A stretch of 42,853 bases of DNA, taken from the NCBI GenBank assembly GCA_023402075.1, contig JAEXCS010000005.1:1-42853 (forward strand). Direction: 5' to 3'. Below are positions 17,098 to 25,865 of this stretch, one piece after another. The translations under genes were made by a program, and so were the position numbers. The stretch comes from Bacillota bacterium (GTDB taxonomy: Bacteria > Bacillota > Clostridia > Oscillospirales > Oscillospiraceae). The notes under the pieces are model-generated. The model was not told the origin of the DNA and made no database searches. It worked only from the letters and a program-made list of their open reading frames with translations. The number at the start of each line of letters is the position of its first letter. Positions within the stretch are counted from its first letter, which is position 1.

Positions 17098-19527
17098 TTA
17101 TTGACGCAGCGCGTCTCCGCCGGTTTCCCGAACCGGGGCAAAGGCCGCAACCACAGTCTGCTCCGGCTCTGCTGCCTTTTCCGCCCTGCCCTTGATGAGC
17201 GCAGGACAGAGCGCCCGGCTCAAAACCTCATCCACATTGCTCACAGGGATAAACTCCAGCGCGGCACGGACGGTCTGGTCAATCTGCTCCAAATCCCGCA
17301 CGTTGTCCACCGGAATCAGAACCGTTTTCACGCCGCTGCGCAAGGCCGCCATAGTTTTTTCCTTCAGCCCGCCGATGGCCAGCACCCTGCCCCGCAGAGT
17401 AATTTCGCCTGTCATGGCAATGCCCGCCCGGACCTTCCGTCCGGTAAGCGCAGAGCACAGCGCCGTGGCCACTGCGATGCCCGCGGAGGGACCGTCCTTG
17501 GGTACGGCGCCCTCGGGAAAATGGACGTGAATGTCCTTGTTTTTGTAAAATTCCGGGTCAATGTCGTAAGCGGCGGCACGGCTGCGCAGGCAGCTCAGCG
17601 CCGCCTGAACGGACTCTTTCATCACGTCGCCCAGATTTCCGGTCAGCTCCAGCTTTCCGGTGCCGTCCATCACGTTTGCCTCCACCTCCAGAATTTCGCC
17701 GCCGACCTCGGTCCAGGCAAGCCCGTTGACCACGCCGACCTCCTCCCGCTCCGAATGGAGGGCAGGGGGATAGGGAGACATATCCAGCAATCCGTGCAAA
17801 TCCGCTTCCGCCACGGCCACTCGCTTCGTCTCGCCGGTAAGCAGCTTCAGATTAGCTTTGCGGCACAGGGCGGCAATCCGCCGCTCCAGAACGCGCACAC
17901 CGGACTCTCTTGTGTAATCCCGAATCAGGGCGCGAATTGCCCCGTCGTCTATTTTGAGCTGGGCCTTTTTCAGCCCGTGCTCCTTCATCTGCTTGGGAAT
18001 TAAGTGATTTTTGGAAATTTGCAACTTTTCCTCGTCGGTATAGCTGCCCAGTTGAATCACTTCCATCCGGTCAAGCAACGGACGGGGGATGGTGTCGGTG
18101 GAGTTTGCGGTTGTGATAAACATGACGCGGCTCAAATCCACCGGAATCTCCATAAAGTGGTCCCGGAAGGCATGGTTTTGCTCGGAATCCAGAACCTCCA
18201 GCAAAGCGGAGGCCGGGTCGCCCCGGAAGTCGCTACCCAGCTTGTCGATTTCGTCCAGCAAAAGCAACGGATTCATGGATTTACTGCGGCTGATGGCCTC
18301 AATAATCCGCCCGGGCATGGAGCCGATATAGGTCTTCCGGTGGCCCCGGATATCCGCTTCATCCCGAACGCCCCCCAAGCTCAGTCGGGCCAGCTTCCGG
18401 TTCAGCGCCTTGGCAACGCTGACGGCGATGGAGGTTTTACCCACGCCGGGAGGGCCGACAAGGCAGAGAATCTGCCCCTTCCCCTCCGGGTTCATCTGGC
18501 GCACGGCAATCGTTTCCACAATCCGTTGCTTCACCTTTTCAAGGCCAAAGTGATCCCTATCCAGAATTTTTCTGGCAGCTTCCACGTTCAGCCGCTCACG
18601 GGTCACGGTATTCCACGGCATCTCCAGACACACATCCAGATAGTTCCGGATCACTGCGCTCTCCGCGCTGGAATAGGGCTGCTTGCCCAGCTTATCTACC
18701 TCTTTCATCAGGTGGGCTTCCGTGTCCTCCGGCAAGTCCAGCCGGAGAATGCGCATGCGGTATTCGTCCAGTTCCTCGTCCCCGTCTTCGCCTTCGCCCA
18801 GTTCGCTCTGCATCACCCGAATCTGGGCGCGCAGAATCTGCTCCCGCTGGGACCGGGCAAGCTGAGAGCGGACCTTGCTCTCCATTTCCCCCTCGAAAGC
18901 CAGCACATCATTTTCGCGGGCCAGAAACTCGTTAAGCTTCCGCAGACGAACGTAAGAGGAAGTCTCCTCTAAAATACTCTGCCGCTCCTCGGCGCGCAGT
19001 TGGACATTCTGTGCCAAAAAATCCGCAAGATATCCCGGGTCCCGGCTATCCAGAACCTGAGCCTTTACCCCGTCCGGCAAGCCGGAAGCCTTCCCCGCGT
19101 ATTCTTTAAACAGCACGGCGGTCTGGCGCAGAAGCGCCTCTGTCCGGGGGCTGTTCAAAAACGTCTCAGACTCCTTCTGCTCCGGCATTGCCTCCACATT
19201 GGCCTGCAAAAACGGCTCAGACTGCCACAGGCGCTTCATCCGCGCCCTGCGGCCACCCTCCACCATCACCCGCACGCTCCCCTCGGATACGCGCAGAACC
19301 TGAGAAATGTGGGACACGGTGCCCACCCGGTAGAGGTCCTTCTCTCCCGGCACCGCCGTTCCGACTTCTTTTTGCGTCACCAGAAAAATTTCCTGATCCG
19401 TCTCCATCGCCCGGCTCAGGGCTGCAATGGAGATGGGCCGCTCCACATCAAAAGTGATGTTCATATGTGGGAAAACCGTCAAACCCCGCAGGGCCAGAAC
19501 GGGAATGTTCCAGGTTGTCAGCTCCAT
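17098..19527 (-). CDS. lon: ATP-dependent protease La (Lon)
   Basis: An 809-residue serine protease that degrades misfolded and regulatory proteins. It has an N-terminal substrate-binding domain (1 to about 200) with long coiled helices, then an AAA+ module with Walker A GPPGVGKTS (about 355) and Walker B LLLLDEIDKLG. The C-terminal protease domain has the catalytic Ser in KDGPSAGIA (about 683) with its Lys partner about 43 residues later in the GGLKEK region. AAGGA lies eight bases before ATG 19527. It lies behind a terminator that follows clpX, so part of its expression may depend on readthrough or an unseen promoter. Confidence 0.97.
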   Translation of the reverse strand: MELTTWNIPVLALRGLTVFPHMNITFDVERPISIAALSRAMETDQEIFLVTQKEVGTAVPGEKDLYRVGTVSHISQVLRVSEGSVRVMVEGGRRARMKRLWQSEPFLQANVEAMPEQKESETFLNSPRTEALLRQTAVLFKEYAGKASGLPDGVKAQVLDSRDPGYLADFLAQNVQLRAEERQSILEETSSYVRLRKLNEFLARENDVLAFEGEMESKVRSQLARSQREQILRAQIRVMQSELGEGEDGDEELDEYRMRILRLDLPEDTEAHLMKEVDKLGKQPYSSAESAVIRNYLDVCLEMPWNTVTRERLNVEAARKILDRDHFGLEKVKQRIVETIAVRQMNPEGKGQILCLVGPPGVGKTSIAVSVAKALNRKLARLSLGGVRDEADIRGHRKTYIGSMPGRIIEAISRSKSMNPLLLLDEIDKLGSDFRGDPASALLEVLDSEQNHAFRDHFMEIPVDLSRVMFITTANSTDTIPRPLLDRMEVIQLGSYTDEEKLQISKNHLIPKQMKEHGLKKAQLKIDDGAIRALIRDYTRESGVRVLERRIAALCRKANLKLLTGETKRVAVAEADLHGLLDMSPYPPALHSEREEVGVVNGLAWTEVGGEILEVEANVMDGTGKLELTGNLGDVMKESVQAALSCLRSRAAAYDIDPEFYKNKDIHVHFPEGAVPKDGPSAGIAVATALCSALTGRKVRAGIAMTGEITLRGRVLAIGGLKEKTMAALRSGVKTVLIPVDNVRDLEQIDQTVRAALEFIPVSNVDEVLSRALCPALIKGRAEKAAEPEQTVVAAFAPVRETGGDALRQ

Positions 19528-19547
19528 GGTCGGAATCCTTTCTTATT

Positions 19548-19576
19548 AAAAAAGGGAGACGCGGCTCGCGTCCCCC
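19548..19576 (-). terminator. Terminator or attenuator between clpX and lon
   Basis: On the minus strand, GGGGGACGCG-AGC-CGCGTCTCCC (one G-U pair) is followed by TTTTTTAATAAG. The hairpin sits about 25 bases after the clpX stop and about 20 before the lon start, inside a cluster in one direction, so partial termination is likely. Confidence 0.75.
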
Positions 19577-19600
19577 TTTCTATGTCAGGCTTGCGGCTGC

Positions 19601-20920
19601 TCAGGATGCGGAGGCCGGCGTACTTCCGGGCAGCTCCGCCTTTTCGGTTTTGCCGTTGTTCAGCTTCACCGGATGGCTTGCACGCCGCTTGTCGTGTACC
19701 AGCGCGGGCTGCTCAGTTCCCTCCACGCAGGCACGGGTAATCCGCACGGTTTCAATGGTCGGGTCGGAGGGAATGTCATACATGATCTGTGTCAGCATGG
19801 ATTCCATCACCGCCCGCAGACCCCGTGCGCCGATGTTCCGCTCAATGGCTTTGTCGGCCACGGCGTCCAGCGCCTCCTGCTCAAAAATCAGCTCCACATT
19901 GTCGTATCCCAGCAGCTTTTGATACTGCTTGACCAAAGCGTTTTTCGGCTCCATGAGAATCCGCACCAAATCCTCGCGGCTCAGCGCGTTCAGCGTGGCG
20001 ATCACCGGCAGACGGCCCACAAGCTCGGGAATCAGGCCGTACTTCAAGATGTCGTGAGGCTGAACCCCAGCCAAAATCCGGCTCAGGTTCCGATCCTTCT
20101 TCCCCTCGATCTTCGCGCCAAAGCCGATGCTCTTCTGGTCCAGCCGCTGCTCGATGATTTTGTCCAGTCCGTCAAACGCACCGCCGCAGATGAACAGGAT
20201 GTTTTTAGTGTTTACCTGAATAAACTCCTGATGAGGGTGCTTGCGCCCGCCCTGGGGCGGAACGTTGGCCACAGTGCCCTCCACAATTTTCAAAAGGGCC
20301 TGCTGCACGCCCTCGCCGGACACATCCCGCGTGATGGAGACATTTTCGCTCTTACGGGCAATTTTGTCGATCTCATCCACGTAGATAATGCCCCGCTCAG
20401 CCCGCTCCACATCAAAGTCGGCGGCCTGCAAAAGCCGCAGAAGAATGTTCTCCACATCGTCGCCCACATAGCCCGCTTCGGTCAGGGTGGTTGCGTCCGC
20501 AATGGCAAAGGGGACCTTTAAAATGCGAGCCAGCGTCTGGGCGAACAGCGTCTTGCCGGAGCCGGTGGGGCCCAGCATGAGGATGTTGCTTTTTTGCAGC
20601 TCCACTTCCTCGTCGCCGCCGAAGTAAATCCTTTTATAGTGGTTGTACACCGCAACGGACAGGGCAACCTTTGCCTCGTCCTGCCCGATCACATACTGAT
20701 CCAGCACGCCCTTGATCTCCTGAGGCGTGGGCAGCTTGTCGGGGATTTCCTCCAGGCCGGAGGTGCCGGTTTCCTCAAACCCATCGTTTAAAATGCTCAT
20801 GCACAGCTGGACGCATTCGTCACAGATGCGCACGCCGGGTCCCTGAATCATCCGGTGAACCTGCTGCTCGTGCTTGCCGCAGAAGGAGCAGCGAAGAGTT
20901 CTTTTGTCGTCATTCGGCAT
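19601..20920 (-). CDS. clpX: ATP-dependent Clp protease ATP-binding subunit ClpX
   Basis: The AAA+ unfoldase that feeds ClpP. It has 439 residues. The N-terminal zinc-binding domain has Cys 11, 14, 33 and 36 (CSFC, CDEC). Walker A is GPTGSGKT (about 121), the pore loop is GYVGDDVENIL, Walker B is IIYVDEIDKI, and sensor 2 is GARGLRAVMES. The tail after residue 410 is Lys/Glu/Ala-rich and variable. GAGGTAATACC precedes ATG 20920. It lies 37 bases behind clpP, giving a clpP-clpX unit. Confidence 0.97.
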   Translation of the reverse strand: MPNDDKRTLRCSFCGKHEQQVHRMIQGPGVRICDECVQLCMSILNDGFEETGTSGLEEIPDKLPTPQEIKGVLDQYVIGQDEAKVALSVAVYNHYKRIYFGGDEEVELQKSNILMLGPTGSGKTLFAQTLARILKVPFAIADATTLTEAGYVGDDVENILLRLLQAADFDVERAERGIIYVDEIDKIARKSENVSITRDVSGEGVQQALLKIVEGTVANVPPQGGRKHPHQEFIQVNTKNILFICGGAFDGLDKIIEQRLDQKSIGFGAKIEGKKDRNLSRILAGVQPHDILKYGLIPELVGRLPVIATLNALSREDLVRILMEPKNALVKQYQKLLGYDNVELIFEQEALDAVADKAIERNIGARGLRAVMESMLTQIMYDIPSDPTIETVRITRACVEGTEQPALVHDKRRASHPVKLNNGKTEKAELPGSTPASAS

Positions 20921-20957
20921 GGTATTACCTCAGTTCTGCCTTTTCGGAAAGGCGCAA

Positions 20958-21539
20958 TCAGTGATTGGTGATAATTTTGTCGATCAGGCCGAATTCCTTG
21001 GCCTCTTCGGCGGACATAAAATTGTCCCGCTCGCAGGCGGCGGTAACTTCCTCTACGGACCTTCCTGTGTTGTCCGCAAGAATGAGGTTCATGCGCTTTT
21101 TGATAATTTCCAGCCGCTTGAGATGGATGGCCATGTCGGTAATCTGGCCCTGCGTCCCGGCAGAGGGCTGGTGAATCATAATTTCAGCGTTGGGCAGCGC
21201 AATCCGCTTGCCCTTGGCGCCGGAGGACAGCAAAAACGCACCCATGGATGCGCACATGCCCACGCACACGGTGGACACATCGCACTTGACGTACTGCATG
21301 GTGTCGTAAATGGCCATTCCGTCAGTGACGGAGCCGCCGGGGCTGTTGATATAAAGCTGGATGTCCTTGTCGGGGTCCTGCGCCTCCAGATACAGAAGCT
21401 GGGCCACAACCAGACTGGCGGTGGTGGCGTTGACCTCTTCTCCCAAAAAGACGATGCGGTCATTCAGCAGTCTGGAAAAGATATCGTAGGACCGCTCGCC
21501 ACGGTTGGTTTGTTCCACTACGTAAGGTACTAAGCTCAT
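20958..21539 (-). CDS. clpP: ATP-dependent Clp protease proteolytic subunit ClpP
   Basis: The serine protease of the ClpXP machine. The start is ATG 21539 (MSLVPYVVEQT), since GGAGG is eight bases upstream and the result is 193 residues, the family length. The longer open frame upstream runs through a hairpin and is not coding. The catalytic triad is Ser98 (VGMCASMGAF), His123 (MIHQPSAG) and Asp172 (CERDNFMSA). There is no propeptide. It sits between tig and clpX. Confidence 0.97.
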   Translation of the reverse strand: MSLVPYVVEQTNRGERSYDIFSRLLNDRIVFLGEEVNATTASLVVAQLLYLEAQDPDKDIQLYINSPGGSVTDGMAIYDTMQYVKCDVSTVCVGMCASMGAFLLSSGAKGKRIALPNAEIMIHQPSAGTQGQITDMAIHLKRLEIIKKRMNLILADNTGRSVEEVTAACERDNFMSAEEAKEFGLIDKIITNH

Positions 21540-21609
21540 TGGTATAACCTCCACTTTGATACTGGTCTGCGGAGTCCCCGGCCCCTTGCCGGGGTTGGTC
21601 CGTCTAGAA

Positions 21610-21648
21610 ACATTCTCCCATGATACCACAGGTACCATGAGAGAATGT
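21610..21648 (-). terminator. Hairpin between tig and clpP (terminator or attenuator)
   Basis: An 18-bp stem (21648-21631 with 21627-21610) and a TGT loop. In the minus-strand RNA the two non-Watson-Crick positions are G-U pairs, so the full stem can form. The downstream tail TTCTAGACGG has no T run, so this is a weak intrinsic terminator, a processing site or a stability element for clpP mRNA. Confidence 0.5.
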
Positions 21649-21684
21649 GTCGAATCTGTAAAAAGTAAACGGTTTTCCGGATGA

Positions 21685-23133
21685 TTACTCCGCTTTCTTG
21701 GCGGGCTTCTTCGCAGCGGGCTTCTTGGCGGGCTTCTCCTCGCCGTCGGCAGCCTTGGCAGCCTTCTTGGCGGGCTTCTCCTCGCCGTCAGCAGCCTTGG
21801 CAGTCTTCTTGGCGGCAGCCTTCTTGGCGGGCTTCTCTTCCTCTTCCGCGTCCTTGGCCTCTACTGCCACGGCGCTGTCCCGCACCAGCTCGATGGCCTT
21901 ACGGCTGCTGAGCTGATCCTTGATCTGCTCGGCGGGCAGGTACTTCTTGATGTTCTCCAGATCAATACCGTACTGTCCGGCCATGGTATTGTACTCGGCC
22001 TCCACATCCTCGTCGGAAATCTCGATCTTTTCCTCCTTGATGATAGCGGCCAGAGCCAGATCCATGCGAACCTGCCGCAGGGCAGGCTCCTTGGCGTCTT
22101 CCAGAAGCTTGGCCTCGGTGATGCCGGTCATCTGCATATACTGCTCATAGGGAATGCCCTGCTGCTGAATCTGATTCTTGAAGTTGTCCACAAAGCGGCG
22201 GGCCTGAGATTCCACCAGCGCATCGGGCACGTCTGCGGTGATGTTCTCCGCTGCCTTCTGCATCAGCGCGTCTTCAAACGCCTGACGGGCCACCTGCTCA
22301 CGCTCGTCGGTGATCTTCTTTTCGATATCCGCCTTCAGGTCCTTCAGCGTGTCGAATTCGCTCACGTCCTTGGCGAACTCGTCGTCCATGGCGGGAACGT
22401 CCTTCTCCTTCACCTCGTGGAGCTTCACCTTGAACACCACGGCCTTGCCCGCAAGCTCCGGTGTGTAGTCCTCGGGGAAGGTCACATCCAGATCCTTCTC
22501 CTCGCCGGCCTTCAGGCCGACCACCTGCTCCTCAAAACCGGGGATAAAGCTGCCGGAGCCAAGCTCAAGGCTGTGGCCCTCACCCTTGCCCCCGTCAAAG
22601 GGCTTGCCGTCCAGAAAGCCCTCGAAATCAATCACAGCCACGTCGCCGTTTTTCGCTTCCCGGTCCACAGACACCAGACGGGTGTTGCGGTCGGCCATTT
22701 CCTTCAGGCGCTCGTCCACATCGGCGGCGCTGACTTTCACGGCGGACTTGGGGGCCTCCAGACCCTTATACTGGCCAAGCTTCACCTCAGGATAGACGGG
22801 AACCACAGCCTTGAAGGTAAAGCCCTCCTTGGTAAGCTCGCCCTCCAAATCCACCTGAGGATAACCCACAACTTCCAGCTTCTGCTCAGCCACGGCAGCC
22901 TCATAGGCATCGGGCATGGCGATATTAACCGCTTCCTCAAAAAACACCTCTGCGCCGTACATCCCCTCGATAATCTTGCGGGGCGCCTTGCCGGGACGGA
23001 AGCCCGGCACATTGATCTGTTTGCGCATCTTCTGATATGCCTTTACGAGAGCGGCCTCAAATTCCTCCGCGCTGACCTCCACGGTCAGAGCGACGGTACT
23101 TTTTTCCTGTTTTTCGCAGTTTTTCACGTTCAT
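21685..23133 (-). CDS. tig: Trigger factor with a Lys/Ala/Pro-rich C-terminal tail
   Basis: The ribosome-associated chaperone and peptidyl-prolyl isomerase. The start is ATG 23133 (MNVKNCEKQ), with AGGAG ten bases upstream. The ribosome-binding loop is GFRPGKAPRK (about 45-54). The FKBP-type isomerase domain follows (GDVAVIDFEGFLDGKPF, about 160), then the helical C domain (QIQQQGIPYEQYMQMTG). Length is 482 residues, against about 430 in most relatives. The excess is a roughly 59-residue tail with acidic patches and KPAKK blocks, made of a 14-residue repeat (AADGEEKPAKKAAK). The tail resembles basic H1-like extensions; its role is unknown and could be RNA or ribosome binding. Confidence 0.95.
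   Translation of the reverse strand: MNVKNCEKQEKSTVALTVEVSAEEFEAALVKAYQKMRKQINVPGFRPGKAPRKIIEGMYGAEVFFEEAVNIAMPDAYEAAVAEQKLEVVGYPQVDLEGELTKEGFTFKAVVPVYPEVKLGQYKGLEAPKSAVKVSAADVDERLKEMADRNTRLVSVDREAKNGDVAVIDFEGFLDGKPFDGGKGEGHSLELGSGSFIPGFEEQVVGLKAGEEKDLDVTFPEDYTPELAGKAVVFKVKLHEVKEKDVPAMDDEFAKDVSEFDTLKDLKADIEKKITDEREQVARQAFEDALMQKAAENITADVPDALVESQARRFVDNFKNQIQQQGIPYEQYMQMTGITEAKLLEDAKEPALRQVRMDLALAAIIKEEKIEISDEDVEAEYNTMAGQYGIDLENIKKYLPAEQIKDQLSSRKAIELVRDSAVAVEAKDAEEEEKPAKKAAAKKTAKAADGEEKPAKKAAKAADGEEKPAKKPAAKKPAKKAE
21721..21845. repeat. 42-base tandem repeat in the 3' end of tig
   Basis: Two nearly identical 42-base units (starting 21721 and 21763) plus a partial third encode the AADGEEKPAKKAAK peptide repeat. 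The unit is a multiple of three, so copy-number change would keep the frame. Confidence 0.8.
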
Positions 23134-23218
23134 ATTGTTTACTCCTCCGTTCATGACCGGTGCAAGCCGGTACAATTCCCTATAATATCAGACAAATGAG
23201 GAAAAATCCACACTTTTT

Positions 23219-23908
23219 TCATGATTCGATAATTTTTTTTGGAACGAACTCCAAGTAGTCGGCGGAGATGAGAGAAAAGTCGGTTCCACTCTGTTCTCCC
23301 TCAAAACGGCGGCGGATCACCGGCCCGTGAAGATGTCCGTAGTAACAGGCTCTTACCCGATATTTTTCCAGCAGCGCCAGAATCTCAGGGCATTGATAGC
23401 CCTTGTACAGCGGCGGATAATGAAGAAAGCACAGAATCGGCCTGTCTCCCGCCGCCCGAAGGGAGGTTTCCAGCCGCATGATCTCCCGGTTTAGAACCTT
23501 TGCGTCCGGGGGCTTCTGACGCTCTTCCTGAAACCAGCCCCGGGTGCCGCACAGGGCGTATTCCCCGTAAAAATGGCAGTTGTTGTGAAGGAATGAAAAG
23601 CTCGTCAACCCTTTCTCCGCGAAAAAGCCGCTCATTTTGTTCACCGTGGTCCACCAATAGTCGTGGTTTCCCTTCACCAGCAGCTTTTTTGCGGGAAACT
23701 GCTCCAGAAAACGGAAGTCTGCCTCCGCCTCCTCCATGCTCATGCCCCAGGAGGTGTCGCCATCCAAAATCAGCGTGTCCTCTTCCGTCAGCATGGAAAG
23801 GGATGCGGCAATTCGGTTTACGTAGTCCTTCCATGCCTCCCCGAAAACCTCCATAGACTTGTTCGCCGTCAGGGATAAATGCAGGTCGCCAATTGCATAC
23901 AGGGCCAT
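23219..23908 (-). CDS. Calcineurin-like metallophosphoesterase
   Basis: A 229-residue cytosolic phosphoesterase with the full two-metal signature: AIGDLHLSL at the N-terminus, LDGDTSWG (about 48), VKGNHDYWW (about 79), CFLHYPP and YYGHLHGP near the C-terminus. AGGAGGGCG lies just before ATG 23908. It is the last gene after thrC in this run, 58 bases behind it. The substrate (nucleotide, lipid or protein) cannot be told; the size and spacing fit the large uncharacterised Clostridia group. Confidence 0.88.
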   Translation of the reverse strand: MALYAIGDLHLSLTANKSMEVFGEAWKDYVNRIAASLSMLTEEDTLILDGDTSWGMSMEEAEADFRFLEQFPAKKLLVKGNHDYWWTTVNKMSGFFAEKGLTSFSFLHNNCHFYGEYALCGTRGWFQEERQKPPDAKVLNREIMRLETSLRAAGDRPILCFLHYPPLYKGYQCPEILALLEKYRVRACYYGHLHGPVIRRRFEGEQSGTDFSLISADYLEFVPKKIIES

Positions 23909-23966
23909 TCACGCCCTCCTTTTCTTGATTTCTCGCGGGCGGTAACCCCCGTCGAACACTTAAGAA

Positions 23967-25454
23967 TTATTTGAGAAACTCCCGCACTGTCTGGGGCATC
24001 TCCTCTTTTTCTCGGCACAGGTCAAACCGGTTTTCCTTCTCCCGCAGGGCCGCCAGCCGCCACGGGGCAGACTGCCCGGTGACGTATTGCAGCCGGTCGA
24101 TCAGCTCCGTGCCCGTGCCCTCCGCCGTCTCGCCGATGGCGGCAAGCACGCTGTCGCAGAACTTGAAGGGGGACGCGGTGGACACAAACACAGCGGGCGC
24201 ACCATCGCCGGTCTTGGCGCGATACTGCTCCAGCACATCCGCAGCCACGGCGGTATGGGTATCCAGCAGATAGCCCCGCTCCCCATAATAGCGCCCGATG
24301 GCGGCGGCGGTTTCCGCCTCTCCGCAGGACCCGGCCCAGAACAGCTCACGAATCTGCTCCAAAATCCCGTCGCTCACCCGGTAGCTGCCGCTCATGGCAA
24401 GCTGGTCCATATAGTCCTTCATCTGCTCGCCGTTCTGCCCGGAAAGGTCAAACAGCAGCCGCTCCAGATTGGAGGAAATCAGGATGTCCATGGAGGGGCT
24501 GATGGTGTTGTAGAAATTCCGGTTGCGGTCATAGGTCCCGGTGGTCAAAAACTCCGTCAGCACGTCATTTTTGTTGGACGCGCAGATGAGCTTTCCAACG
24601 GGCAGACCCATTTTTTTCGCGTAATACCCCGCAAGGATATCGCCGAAGTTTCCGGTGGGGACGCAAAAGTTGACCTTCGTTCCCATGTTCAGCTTCCCGT
24701 CCCGCACCAGATCGCAGTAGGCGGAGATATAGTAGACCACCTGCGGCAGAATCCGGCCCCAGTTGATGGAGTTGGCGGAGGAGAGGAAATAGCCCCGCCC
24801 GTCCAGCTCCTCCCGGAGGGCTTCGTCGGAAAAAATACGCTTCACGCCGCTTTGTGCGTCGTCAAAATTCCCCACTACGGAGCAAACACCCACGTTTTCA
24901 CCCCGCTGGGTAAGCATCTGGGCCTCCTGCACGGCGGAAACACCGTCCTTGGGATAGAACACCAGAATTTTTGTCTGCTCCACGTCGGCAAAGCCCTCCA
25001 TGGCGGCCTTGCCTGTGTCGCCGGAGGTGGCGGCGAGGATGCAGGCCGTCCGCTTCTCCCCGGTTTTTTTCAGGGCCGCTGACAGCAGGCGGGGCAGCAT
25101 CTGAAGCGCCAAATCCTTAAACGCAGAGGTAGGCCCATGCCACAGCTCTAAGCAGTGGGTGGCTTCGTCCAGCGTCCGCACCGGCGCCACGGCGGCCGTG
25201 TCAAACCGGGCGGGGCCATAGGCCGTTTCCGCAAAGTCCAGCAGCTCTTCCGCGCTGTAATCCGTCAGGTACAGGCCCATCACCGCCGCCGCCCGCCGGG
25301 GATAACTCAGAGGCAGCAAAGCCTCCAGCTCTTTTAAAGAAAGCGTCGGGAATTCCGTGGGGGTCAAAAGGCCGCCGTCCCGGCTCAACCCCTGCTGCAC
25401 GGTCTGCGCCGCGCTAAGGTCCACCGCGGTGTCCCGCGTGCTGTAATACTTCAT
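23967..25454 (-). CDS. thrC: Threonine synthase
   Basis: A PLP enzyme that makes threonine from O-phosphohomoserine. The start ATG 25454 (MKYYSTRD) has AGGAGG seven bases upstream and gives 495 residues, the longer class of threonine synthase (as in E. coli and Clostridia). The N-terminal RDGGLLTPTEFP is the family opening. The PLP lysine is in GPTSAFKDLALQ (about residue 110), and the phosphate loop is ATSGDTGKAAMEG. No other threonine genes are nearby and I see no leader riboswitch or attenuator in the 57 bases upstream. Confidence 0.95.
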   Translation of the reverse strand: MKYYSTRDTAVDLSAAQTVQQGLSRDGGLLTPTEFPTLSLKELEALLPLSYPRRAAAVMGLYLTDYSAEELLDFAETAYGPARFDTAAVAPVRTLDEATHCLELWHGPTSAFKDLALQMLPRLLSAALKKTGEKRTACILAATSGDTGKAAMEGFADVEQTKILVFYPKDGVSAVQEAQMLTQRGENVGVCSVVGNFDDAQSGVKRIFSDEALREELDGRGYFLSSANSINWGRILPQVVYYISAYCDLVRDGKLNMGTKVNFCVPTGNFGDILAGYYAKKMGLPVGKLICASNKNDVLTEFLTTGTYDRNRNFYNTISPSMDILISSNLERLLFDLSGQNGEQMKDYMDQLAMSGSYRVSDGILEQIRELFWAGSCGEAETAAAIGRYYGERGYLLDTHTAVAADVLEQYRAKTGDGAPAVFVSTASPFKFCDSVLAAIGETAEGTGTELIDRLQYVTGQSAPWRLAALREKENRFDLCREKEEMPQTVREFLK

Positions 25455-25511
25455 GTCTCTTCCTCCTGCTTGTCGCGCCGCCGCGTGTCTTCCATCCAAT
25501 TCCCGGCAGCT

Positions 25512-25865
25512 TTATTCAAACGCGTTTTCCAGATATTCCACCCGGAGCGCGCCATTCTCGTCGTAAACCTCCGCCACGTCAAACCGGGCGGGTTCGTCCA
25601 TATCCTTCACGCTCATGTACAGCGCGGCGGCAGATCTCAGCCGCGCCTGCTTTGCCCCGGTCACAAATTCTCTGGGAAGGCCCACCTGCAAATTGCTCCG
25701 CAGCTTCACCTCCACAAAACACAGCAACCCCTCCGGATCCCGGGCAATCAAATCAATTTCCCCAAATCGGCAGCGCCACTGGCTGGCAAGCAGCCCGTAA
25801 CCCTTTTCCCGCAGATATTTCGCAACTTCCGCCTCGCCCCGGTTTCCGGCGCTTTTCGTGGTCAT
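25512..25865 (-). CDS. yraN: YraN/UPF0102 family endonuclease-like protein
   Basis: A 117-residue protein with the conserved nuclease-like core of UPF0102: NRGEAEVAKYLREKGY, RFGEIDLIARD and CFVEVKLRS, i.e. the Glu, Asp and Glu-X-Lys pattern of Holliday-resolvase-like folds. The start is ATG 25865 because it overlaps the rnhB stop as ATGA; an ATG six codons upstream lies deeper inside rnhB. Placement next to rnhB is the common bacterial arrangement. The function is uncertain, with a role in DNA processing suspected. Confidence 0.9.
   Translation of the reverse strand: MTTKSAGNRGEAEVAKYLREKGYGLLASQWRCRFGEIDLIARDPEGLLCFVEVKLRSNLQVGLPREFVTGAKQARLRSAAALYMSVKDMDEPARFDVAEVYDENGALRVEYLENAFE

Noticed and set aside
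21540..21638. Longer clpP starting at 21638
   Set aside because: The added residues are not ClpP-like, run through the 21610-21648 hairpin, and the ATG at 21539 has a strong ribosome binding site and gives the family length.
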